Below, piece by piece: positions 9,208-18,975 of a stretch of 64,000 nucleotides of DNA. Below the pieces are notes generated by a model. That model was given only the letters and a program-made list of their open reading frames with translations, was not told where the DNA came from and did no database searches. The translations under genes and the position numbers were made by a program. Numbering within the stretch: position 1 is the stretch's first letter; the number at the start of each line of letters is the position of its first letter. The DNA is taken from assembly GCF_028867935.1 (NCBI RefSeq), contig NZ_JAPQNS010000011.1, positions 124,001-188,000 of the forward strand, given 5' to 3'. This DNA is from Flavobacterium sp. SUN052 (GTDB taxonomy: Bacteria; Bacteroidota; Bacteroidia; Flavobacteriales; Flavobacteriaceae).

Positions 9208-10179
9208 ATGAATCCAGCCGTTTTTGCTGACGCACTGATCAACCAAATTAAAACTACTCAATACGGCGAACATCCCCCCGAACTGTACGATCCTATCCGG
9301 TATATTATGGATCTCGGCGGGAAACGATTACGGCCGCTAATGACATTACTAGCCACCTATCTGTTCACCGATGATTGGCAGAAAGCCCTGAAACCCGCTG
9401 TTGCAGTGGAGGTTTTCCATAATTTCACCCTCATGCACGATGACATTATGGATCAGGCTCCGCTCCGGCGCGGCCAGCCAACGGTGCATGAAAAATGGAA
9501 TCATAACATTGCTATTCTGTCGGGCGATGTGATGCTAGTGAATGCGTACGAACTGCTGCTGGACGTTGAAACACCTATTATGAAACGTGTACTGGCCCGG
9601 TTCAACCGCACGGCTGCCGAAGTGTGCGAGGGTCAACAGCTGGACATGAATTTTGAAACCCGCGACGACGTAACTGAGGCCGAATATATTGAGATGATAA
9701 AACTCAAAACGTCGGTTCTGCTTGGTTTCGCACTCGAACTTGGTGGTCTTATCGCCCGCGCCGACGATACGAGCGTGGCTCACCTGCGCGAAGGAGGCAT
9801 CAATATTGGCATTGGTTTCCAACTTAAAGACGATCTGCTCGACGTGTACGGCGACCCAATCAAATTTGGCAAGCAGGTCGGGGGCGACATCATCGCCAAC
9901 AAAAAAACATTTATGCTGATCGAGGCTCTCGAAAAAGCCGAAGGCCCAATCAAAACCGAACTTCTCGACTGGCTGACCCGAACCGAGTTCGACAAAGCAG
10001 AAAAGGTAGAAGCGGTAACCCGTATCTACGATGAACTAGGTATTCGTCAGATTGCTGAAACCCGTATTGATGAGTACTTTGCCTGTGGATTTACTAATCT
10101 TGAGCTGGTTGTTGCCGAACCCGACCGAAAAGCTATGCTGCTTGATTTTGCTACCCAATTAGTGCAGCGCGAAAGCTGA
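9208..10179 (+). CDS. Polyprenyl diphosphate synthase (class I trans-isoprenyl transferase)
   Basis: Condenses isopentenyl diphosphate onto an allylic primer to make the long chain needed for menaquinone. The first aspartate-rich motif is DDIMD at 78-82, in HDDIMDQAPLRRG, and the second is DDLLD at 208-212, in FQLKDDLLDVYGD. GGKRLRP (38-44) is the conserved substrate-binding loop. The 323-residue length suits an octaprenyl/solanesyl-type enzyme; exact chain length cannot be read. The ATG at 9208 is chosen because the promoter box covers the upstream alternative. The rhomboid gene follows 27 bp later. Confidence 0.93.
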   Translation: MNPAVFADALINQIKTTQYGEHPPELYDPIRYIMDLGGKRLRPLMTLLATYLFTDDWQKALKPAVAVEVFHNFTLMHDDIMDQAPLRRGQPTVHEKWNHNIAILSGDVMLVNAYELLLDVETPIMKRVLARFNRTAAEVCEGQQLDMNFETRDDVTEAEYIEMIKLKTSVLLGFALELGGLIARADDTSVAHLREGGINIGIGFQLKDDLLDVYGDPIKFGKQVGGDIIANKKTFMLIEALEKAEGPIKTELLDWLTRTEFDKAEKVEAVTRIYDELGIRQIAETRIDEYFACGFTNLELVVAEPDRKAMLLDFATQLVQRES

Positions 10180-10206
10180 AAACACCCCCAATTACGACAA
10201 CGTCTA

Positions 10207-10830
10207 ATGAGCATTACAATTTATATTATTGTGGTTACGGTCGCCATCAGTCTGTGGGCCTGGAATGACAGCAGCATCATGAACCGGTTTATCATGAACC
10301 CGTATCAGGTAGCTACCCGAGGCCAGTATTACCGACTGCTGACCTCTGGTTTTCTCCATGCCGACTGGGGGCACCTGATCTTCAACATGCTCAGCTTCTA
10401 TTTTTTCGGAAGTTATATTGAGCAGTTATTCGCTTATTTGTTTGGCCCGTTGTATGCGGTCTGGCTTGTTGGGTTCTATCTGGTAGCTATTATCGTGTCG
10501 GATTTGCCCACCTTTTTTAAGCACCGCACCAACCCCGGCTATAATTCGCTGGGTGCATCAGGCGGGGTGTCGGCTATCATTTTTGCATCGATTCTGTTTC
10601 GTCCGCTCACGCCACTGTACCTAATGTTTATCCCGATTCCCGTTCCTGGCTTCATTTTCGGTATATTCTATCTGGCCTATTCGTTTTACGAGTCCCGGCG
10701 TGGCAACAGTAACATTAATCATGATGCACACATTTATGGTGCCTTGTTTGGCATTGTGTTCATGATTGTGGCCTATCCAGGGGTTGTAGCGTCGTTTTTT
10801 GAGCAGGTTGGCAGTTGGCGGTTATTTTAG
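10207..10830 (+). CDS. Rhomboid family intramembrane serine protease
   Basis: Cleaves membrane proteins within or next to their transmembrane segments. Six hydrophobic segments are visible in 207 residues. The catalytic dyad is present: Ser118 in GASGG (116-120) and His175 in HDAHIYG. The conserved HADWGHLIFNM (51-61) supplies the oxyanion-region histidine and asparagine. The gene lies between the polyprenyl synthase and a membrane LytTR regulator, with a 6-bp gap to the latter, so co-transcription is likely. Substrates are unknown. Confidence 0.93.
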   Translation: MSITIYIIVVTVAISLWAWNDSSIMNRFIMNPYQVATRGQYYRLLTSGFLHADWGHLIFNMLSFYFFGSYIEQLFAYLFGPLYAVWLVGFYLVAIIVSDLPTFFKHRTNPGYNSLGASGGVSAIIFASILFRPLTPLYLMFIPIPVPGFIFGIFYLAYSFYESRRGNSNINHDAHIYGALFGIVFMIVAYPGVVASFFEQVGSWRLF

Positions 10831-10836
10831 GGTTCT

Positions 10837-11775
10837 ATGCTCTCCGTTTTTCGCCAGCCATACGCCGTTCTTGAACCCGCCCCGGCTCAACTTCGGAGTG
10901 CAGCTCTGATTGGCTTGTTCATTGGCTTGTTCTTACTGGTTTTCCAACCATTTGGCCTTATTCAATGGCAAACAGAATATAAATGGCTGAAAATTCTGGG
11001 GTTCGGGCTAATTACATTCATTTTCACCGCCATCCACTTTACCCTCTGGCCAGCTCTTTTTCCCCGGTTTTTTGCCGAGCAGCAATGGACCGTTGGCCGG
11101 GCGGTTTTGTTTATTCTGGTCAACATTCTGTTTATTGCCATCGGTAATTTCCTGTATTTAGGCTTCCTGCTGAACTTCCCTTTTCGATGGAGCAGCTTAG
11201 TCTGGATGGTAATTGTCACGCTGATTGTGGGCATCTTTCCCGCAACAGGCACCGTTCTGTTTGGCTACATTCGTCGACTACGTCAGTACCGAGATTCAGC
11301 CGCAACGCTGCAACCCCACCCTACTTTCCTTGCTGAAAGCACAACCGGGAAACCACCAGCCTCCCCCTCCATAGATTCCCCTACAGAACGCAATATAGAA
11401 ACACTAGCTAGTCCCGCTGCAAATTCCCCGCAGATTGCACTCGTTGCCGACAACGAAAAAGATACCCTAACGCTATCCCCCGCAGACTTGCTTTGTATTG
11501 AATCGAGCGACAATTACTGTACGGTTTATTATCTGCTAAGTGGAAAGCTCCAAAAACCACTGCTCCGAAGTAGCCTGAGTCGGATAGAGAATCAACTGGC
11601 CAGCTACCCTCGTCTGGTTCGATGCCACCGTTCGTTTGTGGTTAATCTGGATCGGGTCGAGCGTGTTACAGGCAATGCCCAGGGATACAAACTGCACCTG
11701 CTAAACGGTGAGCTAGAGGTACCGGTAGCGCGTCGCTACAACGAAACACTGGTGGCAAGCCTGCGGGCAGTTTGA
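10837..11775 (+). CDS. Membrane-anchored LytTR-domain DNA-binding regulator
   Basis: 312 residues. About 155 N-terminal residues form four transmembrane segments, followed by a polar, low-complexity linker (about 160-205) and a LytTR DNA-binding domain (about 205-305). The domain contains ALVADNEKDTLTLSPADLL, IESSDNYCTVYY and LVRCHRSFVVNLDRV, all typical LytTR elements. It has no receiver domain, so it is probably a one-component membrane sensor rather than a classic response regulator. It lies 6 bp after the rhomboid gene; regulated cleavage by that protease is possible but only an inference. Confidence 0.85.
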   Translation: MLSVFRQPYAVLEPAPAQLRSAALIGLFIGLFLLVFQPFGLIQWQTEYKWLKILGFGLITFIFTAIHFTLWPALFPRFFAEQQWTVGRAVLFILVNILFIAIGNFLYLGFLLNFPFRWSSLVWMVIVTLIVGIFPATGTVLFGYIRRLRQYRDSAATLQPHPTFLAESTTGKPPASPSIDSPTERNIETLASPAANSPQIALVADNEKDTLTLSPADLLCIESSDNYCTVYYLLSGKLQKPLLRSSLSRIENQLASYPRLVRCHRSFVVNLDRVERVTGNAQGYKLHLLNGELEVPVARRYNETLVASLRAV

Positions 11776-11912
11776 CAAACGTCCCAATGGACTTTGTTAA
11801 TCGTCCCAAACAGTGCTAAACGCCCCAAACGGTGCCATTGAGCCCTTATTTTTGGAGCGATCCATTGCGCTATCCCACCTTTGTGACAACGAAACGCCAA
11901 ACAAACGTTGTC

Positions 11913-12626
11913 ATGAAAACGCTCATCACTGCTATCCTTATCAGCCACGTAGCTGCCGGAACCATTGCCCTTCTGATTGGCTTAGTACCCATGTTCTCGA
12001 AAAAAGGGAGTCCCTTACACAACCGCACCGGGCGGGTGTATGTATGGTGTATGACTTATGTAGCTGCCTCAGCAGCCTTATTGTTTGTATTGCAGCCCTT
12101 TACCATTTTCCGCTTGTTTCTGGCAGGCATCGCCATCTTTAGTTTTTACCTGAGTACTACTGGCTGGCGGGCCGTAAAACAAAAGAAAATGGGTTTTACA
12201 ACTGTAGATCATTGGCTTACTTATGGCACGCTGGCGGTGAGCCTAAGTATGATCGGCTATGGCATTTTTCTGGTAAGCCGTTCAGTTTCATCCATGAGTA
12301 TATTGTTTACCTTCTTCGGCGTACTGACGCTTATTTTTGCTTCGCGAGATGTTCGCCTGTTCGGTAAACCACTTGAAAAGATGCACTGGTTCTTTCAGCA
12401 CTTTACACGTATGGGAGGATCTTACATTGCTGCGTTCACCGCGTTTCTAGTGAATAACAACGGCCGCATGCTACCAGCAGGAACTCCAGAATGGGTTCAT
12501 TTGGCGGGTTGGATTGCACCATCTATAATCGGCGGGATGCTCATTGGCCGGACCGTTGCTTTTTACAAGAAGAAGTTCGCCGGGAAGAGCGACAAAGGGC
12601 AGGGAAGTTTGGTAATAGCTGCCTGA
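11913..12626 (+). CDS. Small integral membrane protein (DUF2306-like)
   Basis: 237 residues with six or seven hydrophobic segments, starting SHVAAGTIALLIGLVPMFSKKG. The phrases GSPLHNRTGRVYVWCM and KMHWFFQHFTRMGGSY are typical of a widespread family of heme-free-looking, His-containing bacterial membrane proteins without known function. The ATG at 11913 is preferred over an upstream one at 11832, because the protein then begins directly with a membrane segment. A strong terminator follows the stop. Confidence 0.7.
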   Translation: MKTLITAILISHVAAGTIALLIGLVPMFSKKGSPLHNRTGRVYVWCMTYVAASAALLFVLQPFTIFRLFLAGIAIFSFYLSTTGWRAVKQKKMGFTTVDHWLTYGTLAVSLSMIGYGIFLVSRSVSSMSILFTFFGVLTLIFASRDVRLFGKPLEKMHWFFQHFTRMGGSYIAAFTAFLVNNNGRMLPAGTPEWVHLAGWIAPSIIGGMLIGRTVAFYKKKFAGKSDKGQGSLVIAA

Positions 12627-12660
12627 ACTTACTCCCTGTCTTCACAGAAATAGGAAAACA

Positions 12661-12691
12661 AAAAGGCCACGTTGTTGAGACGTGGCCTTTT
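12661..12691. terminator. Bidirectional intrinsic terminator
   Basis: The arms AAAAGGCCACGT (12661-12672) and ACGTGGCCTTTT (12680-12691) form a perfect 12-bp stem with a 7-nt loop. A/T runs flank both sides. It sits between convergent genes, the small membrane protein (plus) and atpC (minus), and can end both transcripts. Confidence 0.9.
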
Positions 12692-12711
12692 TAACTGTAC
12701 TTTAGTTTATA

Positions 12712-12957
12712 TCAGGCAACAATAGCCTCGGCTAATACCAGTACCCGGTTGCGTAATACTTCAACCACGCCACCATCCACGGTAAAAACCTGCTGACCAG
12801 TAGCGGTTTGAACAGTTATCGGCCCTGTTGCCAGCGTGCTGACGAGGGGTGCGTGGTCGTTCAGTACCTGAAACTGTCCCTCAATTCCCGGAAACGTAAC
12901 AGCCGAAGCTTCGCCGGTAAAGACCTTCCGGTCAGGGGTGATGATTTCGAGAACCAT
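12712..12957 (-). CDS. atpC: F0F1 ATP synthase epsilon subunit (short form)
   Basis: Epsilon is part of the rotary stalk of F1 and couples it to the c ring. The 81 residues contain only the N-terminal beta-sandwich: LEIITPDRKVFTGEA, VTFPGIEGQFQVLNDHAPLVS and VDGGVVEV are characteristic. The C-terminal helical hairpin that inhibits ATP hydrolysis in many bacteria is absent. Short epsilon subunits are known in Bacteroidota. It follows atpD on the same strand across an 88-bp repeat-filled spacer. The other atp genes are not in the window. Confidence 0.93.
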   Translation of the reverse strand: MVLEIITPDRKVFTGEASAVTFPGIEGQFQVLNDHAPLVSTLATGPITVQTATGQQVFTVDGGVVEVLRNRVLVLAEAIVA

Positions 12958-13045
12958 AATGATTTCGGATTTATGATTTCGGATTTCGGATTAACGGTTC
13001 CGGCCAGTAAAATCCGAAATCTGAAATCCAAAATCCAAAATCCAA
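12958..13045. repeat. Inverted repeat filling the atpD-atpC spacer, GGATTTCGGAT family, copy 2
   Basis: The spacer from the atpC start codon to the atpD stop codon consists almost wholly of this element. The left half repeats GATTTCGGAT and the right half repeats its complement as AATCCGAAATC and AATCCAAAATCC, giving an imperfect palindrome. The right end (13045) abuts the atpD stop codon (13046-13048). It may modulate the relative expression of the two subunits. Relatives: 5676-5768 and 45609-45711. Confidence 0.8.
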
Positions 13046-14698
<1,653 letters not shown>

Positions 14699-14765
14699 TT
14701 AGGATTTTGCCTTTTTAATAGAACAATTCTGGCCTGAAGTGATTTTGTACAAAAGAAGGAAACCT

Positions 14766-14854
14766 GTTATTCCTTGTTATTGATGGTCCTTACTGGTCAT
14801 TCTTTGTTTTAGATGACAAACAATTAGTAATGACCATCAATGACAGGGAATAAC
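14766..14854. repeat. Long inverted repeat, TGATGGTCATT family, copy 1
   Basis: Arms 14766-14794 and 14826-14854 pair at 26 of 29 positions, and two of the three differences are G-U compatible in RNA. Phrases such as GTTATTCC, TGTCATTGATGG and ATGACC recur within the arms. The right end reaches the start of malQ. The rest of the 290-bp divergent spacer (14570-14765) holds the atpD promoter and otherwise nothing I can assign. Relatives: 39226-39292 and 49355-49432. Confidence 0.8.
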
Positions 14855-14859
14855 GATGA

Positions 14860-16383
14860 ATGACCCCTCTCAACGTTATGCTCCAACAACGCTCTAGCGG
14901 CTTATTGCTGCACATTACTTCATTGCCATCGCCCCACGGATTAGGTGATTTGGGATCAGAAGCTTATCGCTTCGTTGATTTTCTGGCTGCTTCGGGCCAA
15001 ACGTACTGGCAGATTCTGCCGATTACTCCAGTTGATCCTGGCGCGGGGTTTTCACCCTACAGTAGTCCCTCAGCCTTCGCCGGGAACGTGCTGATGATTA
15101 GCCTGGAAAACCTCGCTGAGTATGGCCTGCTTTCTCAAGAAGAAGTAGAAGCAGCGGCATTACCCCTGAGCAACCGGGCCAATTTGTGGGTAGCTTACGA
15201 GCGTAAAATGCCTTTGCTTCGGCAAGCTGCGGAACATTTCAGGCTCAATGCCAATACTACCCAACGAATTGATTATGAGCTTTTTTGTGAAGAAGAAGCG
15301 CACTGGTTAAATGACTACGCTCTTTTTACCGCTTTGCAACAAGACACCGGTGAATACTGGTGGGTTCGCTGGGCCCCCGAACTTGTCCGGCGTGACCCCG
15401 AAGCACTGGCCCGCGAAATTGATCGATTGAGCGAATCTATCGAATCCATTAAGGTCCTGCAATTCCTGTTCGACCAACAATGGAAGCAACTGGCCGACTA
15501 TTGCTTTTCGAAACGAGTACACATTATTGGTGATATTCCCATCTACGTACAGCACAACAGCCCTGATGTGTGGGCGTTCCAGGAGCTTTTCAAGTTAGAT
15601 GAATTTGGCATGCCGACCTTCGTAGCGGGAGCACCACCTGACTATTTTAGTGCCGAAGGGCAACGCTGGGGCAACCCTGTGTACGACTGGCCCAAACACG
15701 AAGAAACGGGTTTTCAATGGTGGATTCGACGGTTGCGGCATCAGATGAAACTCTACAGCCTGACCCGGCTCGACCATTTTCTAGGCTTTGCGGTGTACTG
15801 GGAAATTCCAGCTAGTGAACCCTCAGCAAAAGTCGGGGAATGGGTAAATGCTCCTATTGATGCTTTTCTGGATGCGATGTACCGGCAATTTGATACGCTT
15901 CCAGTTATTGCGGAGGATCTTGGCGCCCGCACACCCGATGTGCAGCCGCATCTTCGTCACTTCCAGATTCCGGGCATGCGGCTCCTGCAATTCGGTTTTG
16001 GCGAAGACGTAGCTACATCGTCCCACGCCCCTCATAATCATGTCATTAACAGTGTAGTATATACCGGAACGCACGACAACCCCACTACGGCAGGCTGGTG
16101 GATGGGGGCTGACTCGGTATCGCGCAACAATGTAGAGGCTTACCTCGGTGTAGACGTTACAACCGACAATGTTACGGCTCACCTAAGCCGCCTGACCATG
16201 CAGTCGGTAGCACGATTATCGATTTTGCCTTTGCAGGACGCGCTAAACCTCGACGAGTCGCACCGGATGAACACACCCGGCGGGGCCGGTAGCAACTGGT
16301 CGTGGCGTTATATCCCCGAGCAATTAAATGATGAGGTAGTTTCCCGGTTGCTAGCTATCACTAAAATGACAGGGCGGATTTGA
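14860..16383 (+). CDS. malQ: 4-alpha-glucanotransferase (amylomaltase, GH77)
   Basis: Transfers alpha-1,4-glucan segments between maltodextrins in the cytoplasm. RSSGLLLHITSLPSPHGLGDLG is the family N-terminus. GH77 catalytic elements are visible: the nucleophile Asp in LTRLDHFLGF, the acid/base Glu in VIAEDLGART and the third Asp in TGTHDNPTTAGWW. The length of 507 residues is that of the short bacterial amylomaltases. The ATG at 14860 lies at the edge of the repeat; the in-frame ATG at 14878 is an equally likely start, giving MLQQRSSG. No other glycogen genes are nearby. Confidence 0.95.
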   Translation: MTPLNVMLQQRSSGLLLHITSLPSPHGLGDLGSEAYRFVDFLAASGQTYWQILPITPVDPGAGFSPYSSPSAFAGNVLMISLENLAEYGLLSQEEVEAAALPLSNRANLWVAYERKMPLLRQAAEHFRLNANTTQRIDYELFCEEEAHWLNDYALFTALQQDTGEYWWVRWAPELVRRDPEALAREIDRLSESIESIKVLQFLFDQQWKQLADYCFSKRVHIIGDIPIYVQHNSPDVWAFQELFKLDEFGMPTFVAGAPPDYFSAEGQRWGNPVYDWPKHEETGFQWWIRRLRHQMKLYSLTRLDHFLGFAVYWEIPASEPSAKVGEWVNAPIDAFLDAMYRQFDTLPVIAEDLGARTPDVQPHLRHFQIPGMRLLQFGFGEDVATSSHAPHNHVINSVVYTGTHDNPTTAGWWMGADSVSRNNVEAYLGVDVTTDNVTAHLSRLTMQSVARLSILPLQDALNLDESHRMNTPGGAGSNWSWRYIPEQLNDEVVSRLLAITKMTGRI

Positions 16384-16392
16384 CACAAAAAA

Positions 16393-16432
16393 CGATGTGC
16401 TAGCCTGTATTCAGCGTTCGGCTAGCACATCG
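16393..16432 (-). terminator. Intrinsic terminator overlapping the end of the TumE-like gene
   Basis: The arms CGATGTGCTAGCC (16393-16405) and GGCTAGCACATCG (16420-16432) form a perfect 13-bp stem. On the minus strand a six-T run follows. The right arm is coding: it specifies the last residues (VLAER) of the TumE-like protein, so the terminator is embedded in the 3' end of that gene. It may also stop malQ transcripts coming the other way. Confidence 0.85.
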
Positions 16433-16767
16433 TGAATAAACTGGCGAACGTCGGCCAGGAAAACTTCTTTTGATGGCTCTATATTCTGTTCATCACCAAC
16501 GTGTTTACGATGTGGAAACGTTTCTATATACCTATGGTGTAGCGCATTGTCCCATCGAACGAGTATTGAGAAATCCTCAGTCATCCATTGAAATGAATAT
16601 TTTCTCTTCTGAATACCTATGATTTTGATCTCCGTAAATTCAAGAATTGACCCGTCAGTCAAGGTAAGCCGAGCCTTGTATTCTGAAATTTGGTTGTCAT
16701 GACGATCAGCCAAAACTCGGCGGTCACCAATGAGATGCGCAAAGGCGGTAAGCGTCTCTTCGATCAT
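16411..16767 (-). CDS. TumE-like toxin (DUF6516 family)
   Basis: 118 residues matching by pattern the TumE family of toxin-antitoxin systems: KARLTLTDGSILEFTE, then YSFQWM, the characteristic RWDNALHHRYIETFPHRKHV and a C-terminal helix. The His/Asp-rich middle is the most conserved part of this family. The start overlaps the stop of the partner gene by 4 nt (ATGA), a translational coupling common in such modules. The target of the toxin is not known to me. Confidence 0.75.
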   Translation of the reverse strand: MIEETLTAFAHLIGDRRVLADRHDNQISEYKARLTLTDGSILEFTEIKIIGIQKRKYSFQWMTEDFSILVRWDNALHHRYIETFPHRKHVGDEQNIEPSKEVFLADVRQFIHDVLAER

Positions 16768-17072
16768 TGGTTTAAAGCCAATAAATCATGTTGATAGGCA
16801 TTGACGACGTCCAACGAGGTCTCCCAAAGGAGGCTATCATCTTCCTTCTCAATCGTTGAATACGATTTAATATGCGCAAACTGTTCACAGAACCGATTAA
16901 AATCAAGACCGTACTTTTGTTCAAACAAGTCGATCCGACTCTGATAGTACGCTACTTTTTGCAGGAGAATGCTTTTAGCTTGTTCTCGGGCAAAGTCAAC
17001 AAGTGTTGCGTAGCCCAATCCCTGAATAGTTTGAGTTAGAATATCGTCGGTATTGGCTGCTATTGTTGCCAT
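16764..17072 (-). CDS. TumA-like antitoxin partner
   Basis: 102 residues, mainly helical and acidic, with no DNA-binding motif that I recognise. The phrase LFEQKYGLDFNRFCEQF followed by DDSLLWETSLDVVNAYQHDL resembles the short helical partners encoded just upstream of TumE-family toxins. The gene overlaps the toxin gene by 4 nt and lies first in the operon, as expected for an antitoxin. The function is inferred mostly from context. Confidence 0.65.
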   Translation of the reverse strand: MATIAANTDDILTQTIQGLGYATLVDFAREQAKSILLQKVAYYQSRIDLFEQKYGLDFNRFCEQFAHIKSYSTIEKEDDSLLWETSLDVVNAYQHDLLALNQ

Positions 17073-17104
17073 TAAATTATTGCGTTAATAAACCCAAGCG
17101 GATT

Positions 17105-17148
17105 GAACAAGTCTGATGCTATAAACAGGCGGTAATTCAGACTTGTTC
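17105..17148. promoter_or_regulatory. 12-bp inverted repeat between the SPFH gene and the TumA/TumE operon
   Basis: GAACAAGTCTGA (17105-17116) and TCAGACTTGTTC (17137-17148) are perfect inverted copies separated by 20 bp. The repeat is 33 bp upstream of the antitoxin start and 31 bp downstream of the SPFH stop on the same strand. No T-run follows, so an operator for toxin-antitoxin autoregulation is as plausible as a terminator. Confidence 0.45.
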
Positions 17149-17179
17149 CTTTGTCTAATTTGGATAGTGACTCCACTTT

Positions 17180-18136
17180 TTATTTCCCAGATGATGGCGT
17201 AATAATCCGTCCTGAATCACCTGTTGTTTTCATGCTCTCAACAGCCAGTAATTGTCGCATGGTTTTTTCCATACCATCGGTGGAGCCGTCGAGGAAGATG
17301 ACGTTGCCTTTGCCATTTTCGGCAAAATGCTTGATGGCTTCAGTCCAAATCGAGAACAGAATCAGTGATGCATCCAGCTCGGCCGCAGTCATCACCTTTG
17401 CTGACTCGGCCATACCCTTAGCTACCTCCTCGCGGAAGAGGGCCACACCCTGACCGCGTAACTGAGCGGCTGTTTTTTCGGCCTCAGCCGAGATTTTGAT
17501 AAAATTACCCTCGGCCTCGGCAGCTTTGGTTTTAGTGATAAGCAGAGCCTGCCCTTCGTTCTCGGCAGCGGCCTTGAGGTTCGACGAAGCCACAACCTGA
17601 GCCATTGACCGCATAATGACTTCATCGAACGCAATGTCATTTAGTTGCAGGTCGGTGAGGTGATAACCCCAGCTTTCGAGCAGTACATCCAACTGAGATT
17701 TAACGTGTTCGATAATTTCGGAGCGGAGCGCAAGAATTTCGGACTGACGTTTGGTAGCCACAAAGCTCCGAATAGATCCCTCAATGGTCCGAATCAGCGC
17801 TTGCATGAACGAGGCTTCATCAATAAACTTGAAGGCTACGTTTTTGATAGTTTCTTCCTCCTGATTCAGCACTGAATACACCAGCATCGCCTTAAAATTA
17901 ACGTTAGCCTGATCGGCCGTAATGGCTTGGAAGGCTAGTTCAACGGAGCGGTTCTGAATGGAAATACGCCGGTAAATCATCTCGATGAACGGGATGCGGA
18001 AGTTCAGACCCGGTGTCATTACACGGGTATATTTCCCGAAAATTGTGATAACAGCAACAGTGCCTTGCTGGACAATAGCGATAGAAAAATAGACGAGAAT
18101 AGCCGCCAGAATAAGAATAATCAAGAAAAAAGGCAT
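17180..18136 (-). CDS. SPFH/band 7 domain membrane protein
   Basis: 318 residues from the ATG at 18136. An N-terminal membrane anchor (MPFFLIILILAAILVYFSIA) is followed by a band 7 domain beginning VQQGTVAVITIFGKYTRVMTPGLNFRIPF, then a long helical region rich in Ala/Glu/Lys (AEAEGNFIKISAEAEKTAAQ) typical of stomatin/HflK-like scaffold proteins. Such proteins form oligomers in membrane microdomains and often modulate proteases. No NfeD partner is adjacent. A further upstream start at 18208 is possible but adds a hydrophilic tail ahead of the anchor. Confidence 0.88.
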   Translation of the reverse strand: MPFFLIILILAAILVYFSIAIVQQGTVAVITIFGKYTRVMTPGLNFRIPFIEMIYRRISIQNRSVELAFQAITADQANVNFKAMLVYSVLNQEEETIKNVAFKFIDEASFMQALIRTIEGSIRSFVATKRQSEILALRSEIIEHVKSQLDVLLESWGYHLTDLQLNDIAFDEVIMRSMAQVVASSNLKAAAENEGQALLITKTKAAEAEGNFIKISAEAEKTAAQLRGQGVALFREEVAKGMAESAKVMTAAELDASLILFSIWTEAIKHFAENGKGNVIFLDGSTDGMEKTMRQLLAVESMKTTGDSGRIITPSSGK

Positions 18137-18232
18137 ACGGCAAGTGGTTTGAGGATTTATGGGGGGAATGTACACGTTTTTTAGATGTAAATGCGGTTGA
18201 GTACTCATTACTCGTTCAGTTTATAAAATCCG

Positions 18233-18240
18233 TATCTTTG
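18233..18240 (+). promoter_or_regulatory. Bacteroidota-type -7 box for the PIN toxin-antitoxin operon
   Basis: TATCTTTG matches TAnnTTTG exactly, 17 bp before the antitoxin ATG at 18258. The region around 18200 also holds a small palindrome, GAGTACTC, which could be part of an operator. Confidence 0.5.
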
Positions 18241-18257
18241 AGTAAAAGGCTACGATT

Positions 18258-18479
18258 ATGCTTATAGCAGCGAAAGGTATTTACGAAAATGGGCAGATTT
18301 TTTGGGAAGATGCTCCACCTGTAAAAGGTCGAAAAAAAGTGGTTGTTACGTTTCTGGACGAGGATGTTATCAATTCAGAGACAACTAAAAAAGCTCGTCG
18401 TGGAGGAAGTATGAAAGGCGAGGTTTGGATGGCTGACGATTTCAACGCTCCATTGGATGACCTAGCTGATTATATGTAA
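18258..18479 (+). CDS. Antitoxin of a VapBC-like module
   Basis: 73 residues with an N-terminal beta-rich part (AAKGIYENGQIFWEDAPPVKGRKKVVVTFLDE) and an acidic, proline-containing tail (MADDFNAPLDDLADYM). The tail fits the segment that wraps around and inhibits PIN toxins; the IYENGQI start is common in DUF2281-like antitoxins. Its stop codon shares one base with the toxin start (TAATG). Function is inferred from family resemblance and context. Confidence 0.75.
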   Translation: MLIAAKGIYENGQIFWEDAPPVKGRKKVVVTFLDEDVINSETTKKARRGGSMKGEVWMADDFNAPLDDLADYM

Positions 18480-18877
18480 TGCGTATACTCATTGACACAC
18501 AAATCCTGATTTGGTTTCTTGAAGACAGTAAAGCTCTTTCAACCAGTTTGAAGAGCCTCATTAAAGACGCTGACAACGAAATTTCGGTCAGCCACATCAG
18601 CTTGTTTGAGATAGCCATCAAACTAAAAATTGCCGGAAAAATTAACGTAAAGAGGGGATTGAAAGGATTGATAGAGGATTGTTATGACGAGAACATCGCC
18701 ATCTTGAGCGTAACCGATAGCCATGTATTGGCTTATGAAAAGATTCCCTTTTTTGAGGATCACCGTGATCCTTTTGATCGTTTGATATTGGCTACAGCCT
18801 TGGCTGAATCTATCCCTGTTATTTCGGACGATCATAAATTCATTCGCTATCGGGACATCATTGACGTGATCCGGTGA
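18479..18877 (+). CDS. vapC: PIN-domain toxin (VapC-like ribonuclease)
   Basis: 132 residues forming one PIN domain. The acidic active-site set is complete: Asp6 in LIDTQILIW, Glu44 in SLFEIAIK, Asp97/Asp100 in HRDPFDRL and Asp117 in ISDDHKF. The RDPFDRLILATAL signature is typical of type II VapC toxins, which cleave tRNA or rRNA. The gene starts within the stop codon of its antitoxin, so translation is coupled. Confidence 0.88.
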   Translation: MRILIDTQILIWFLEDSKALSTSLKSLIKDADNEISVSHISLFEIAIKLKIAGKINVKRGLKGLIEDCYDENIAILSVTDSHVLAYEKIPFFEDHRDPFDRLILATALAESIPVISDDHKFIRYRDIIDVIR

Positions 18878-18975
18878 GACAAACGCGTAGACCATAACGT
18901 TGAGCCTTTGCAAGTTTCACAACTGACAAGCCTCTCCCAAACGCACTAACCTGCTGTCTGTTACGTTTTCTCCTC

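Noticed and set aside
16384..16432. CRISPR-like repeat from several hairpins
   Set aside because: The hairpins have no regular repeat-spacer periodicity here or elsewhere in the window, and there are no cas genes.
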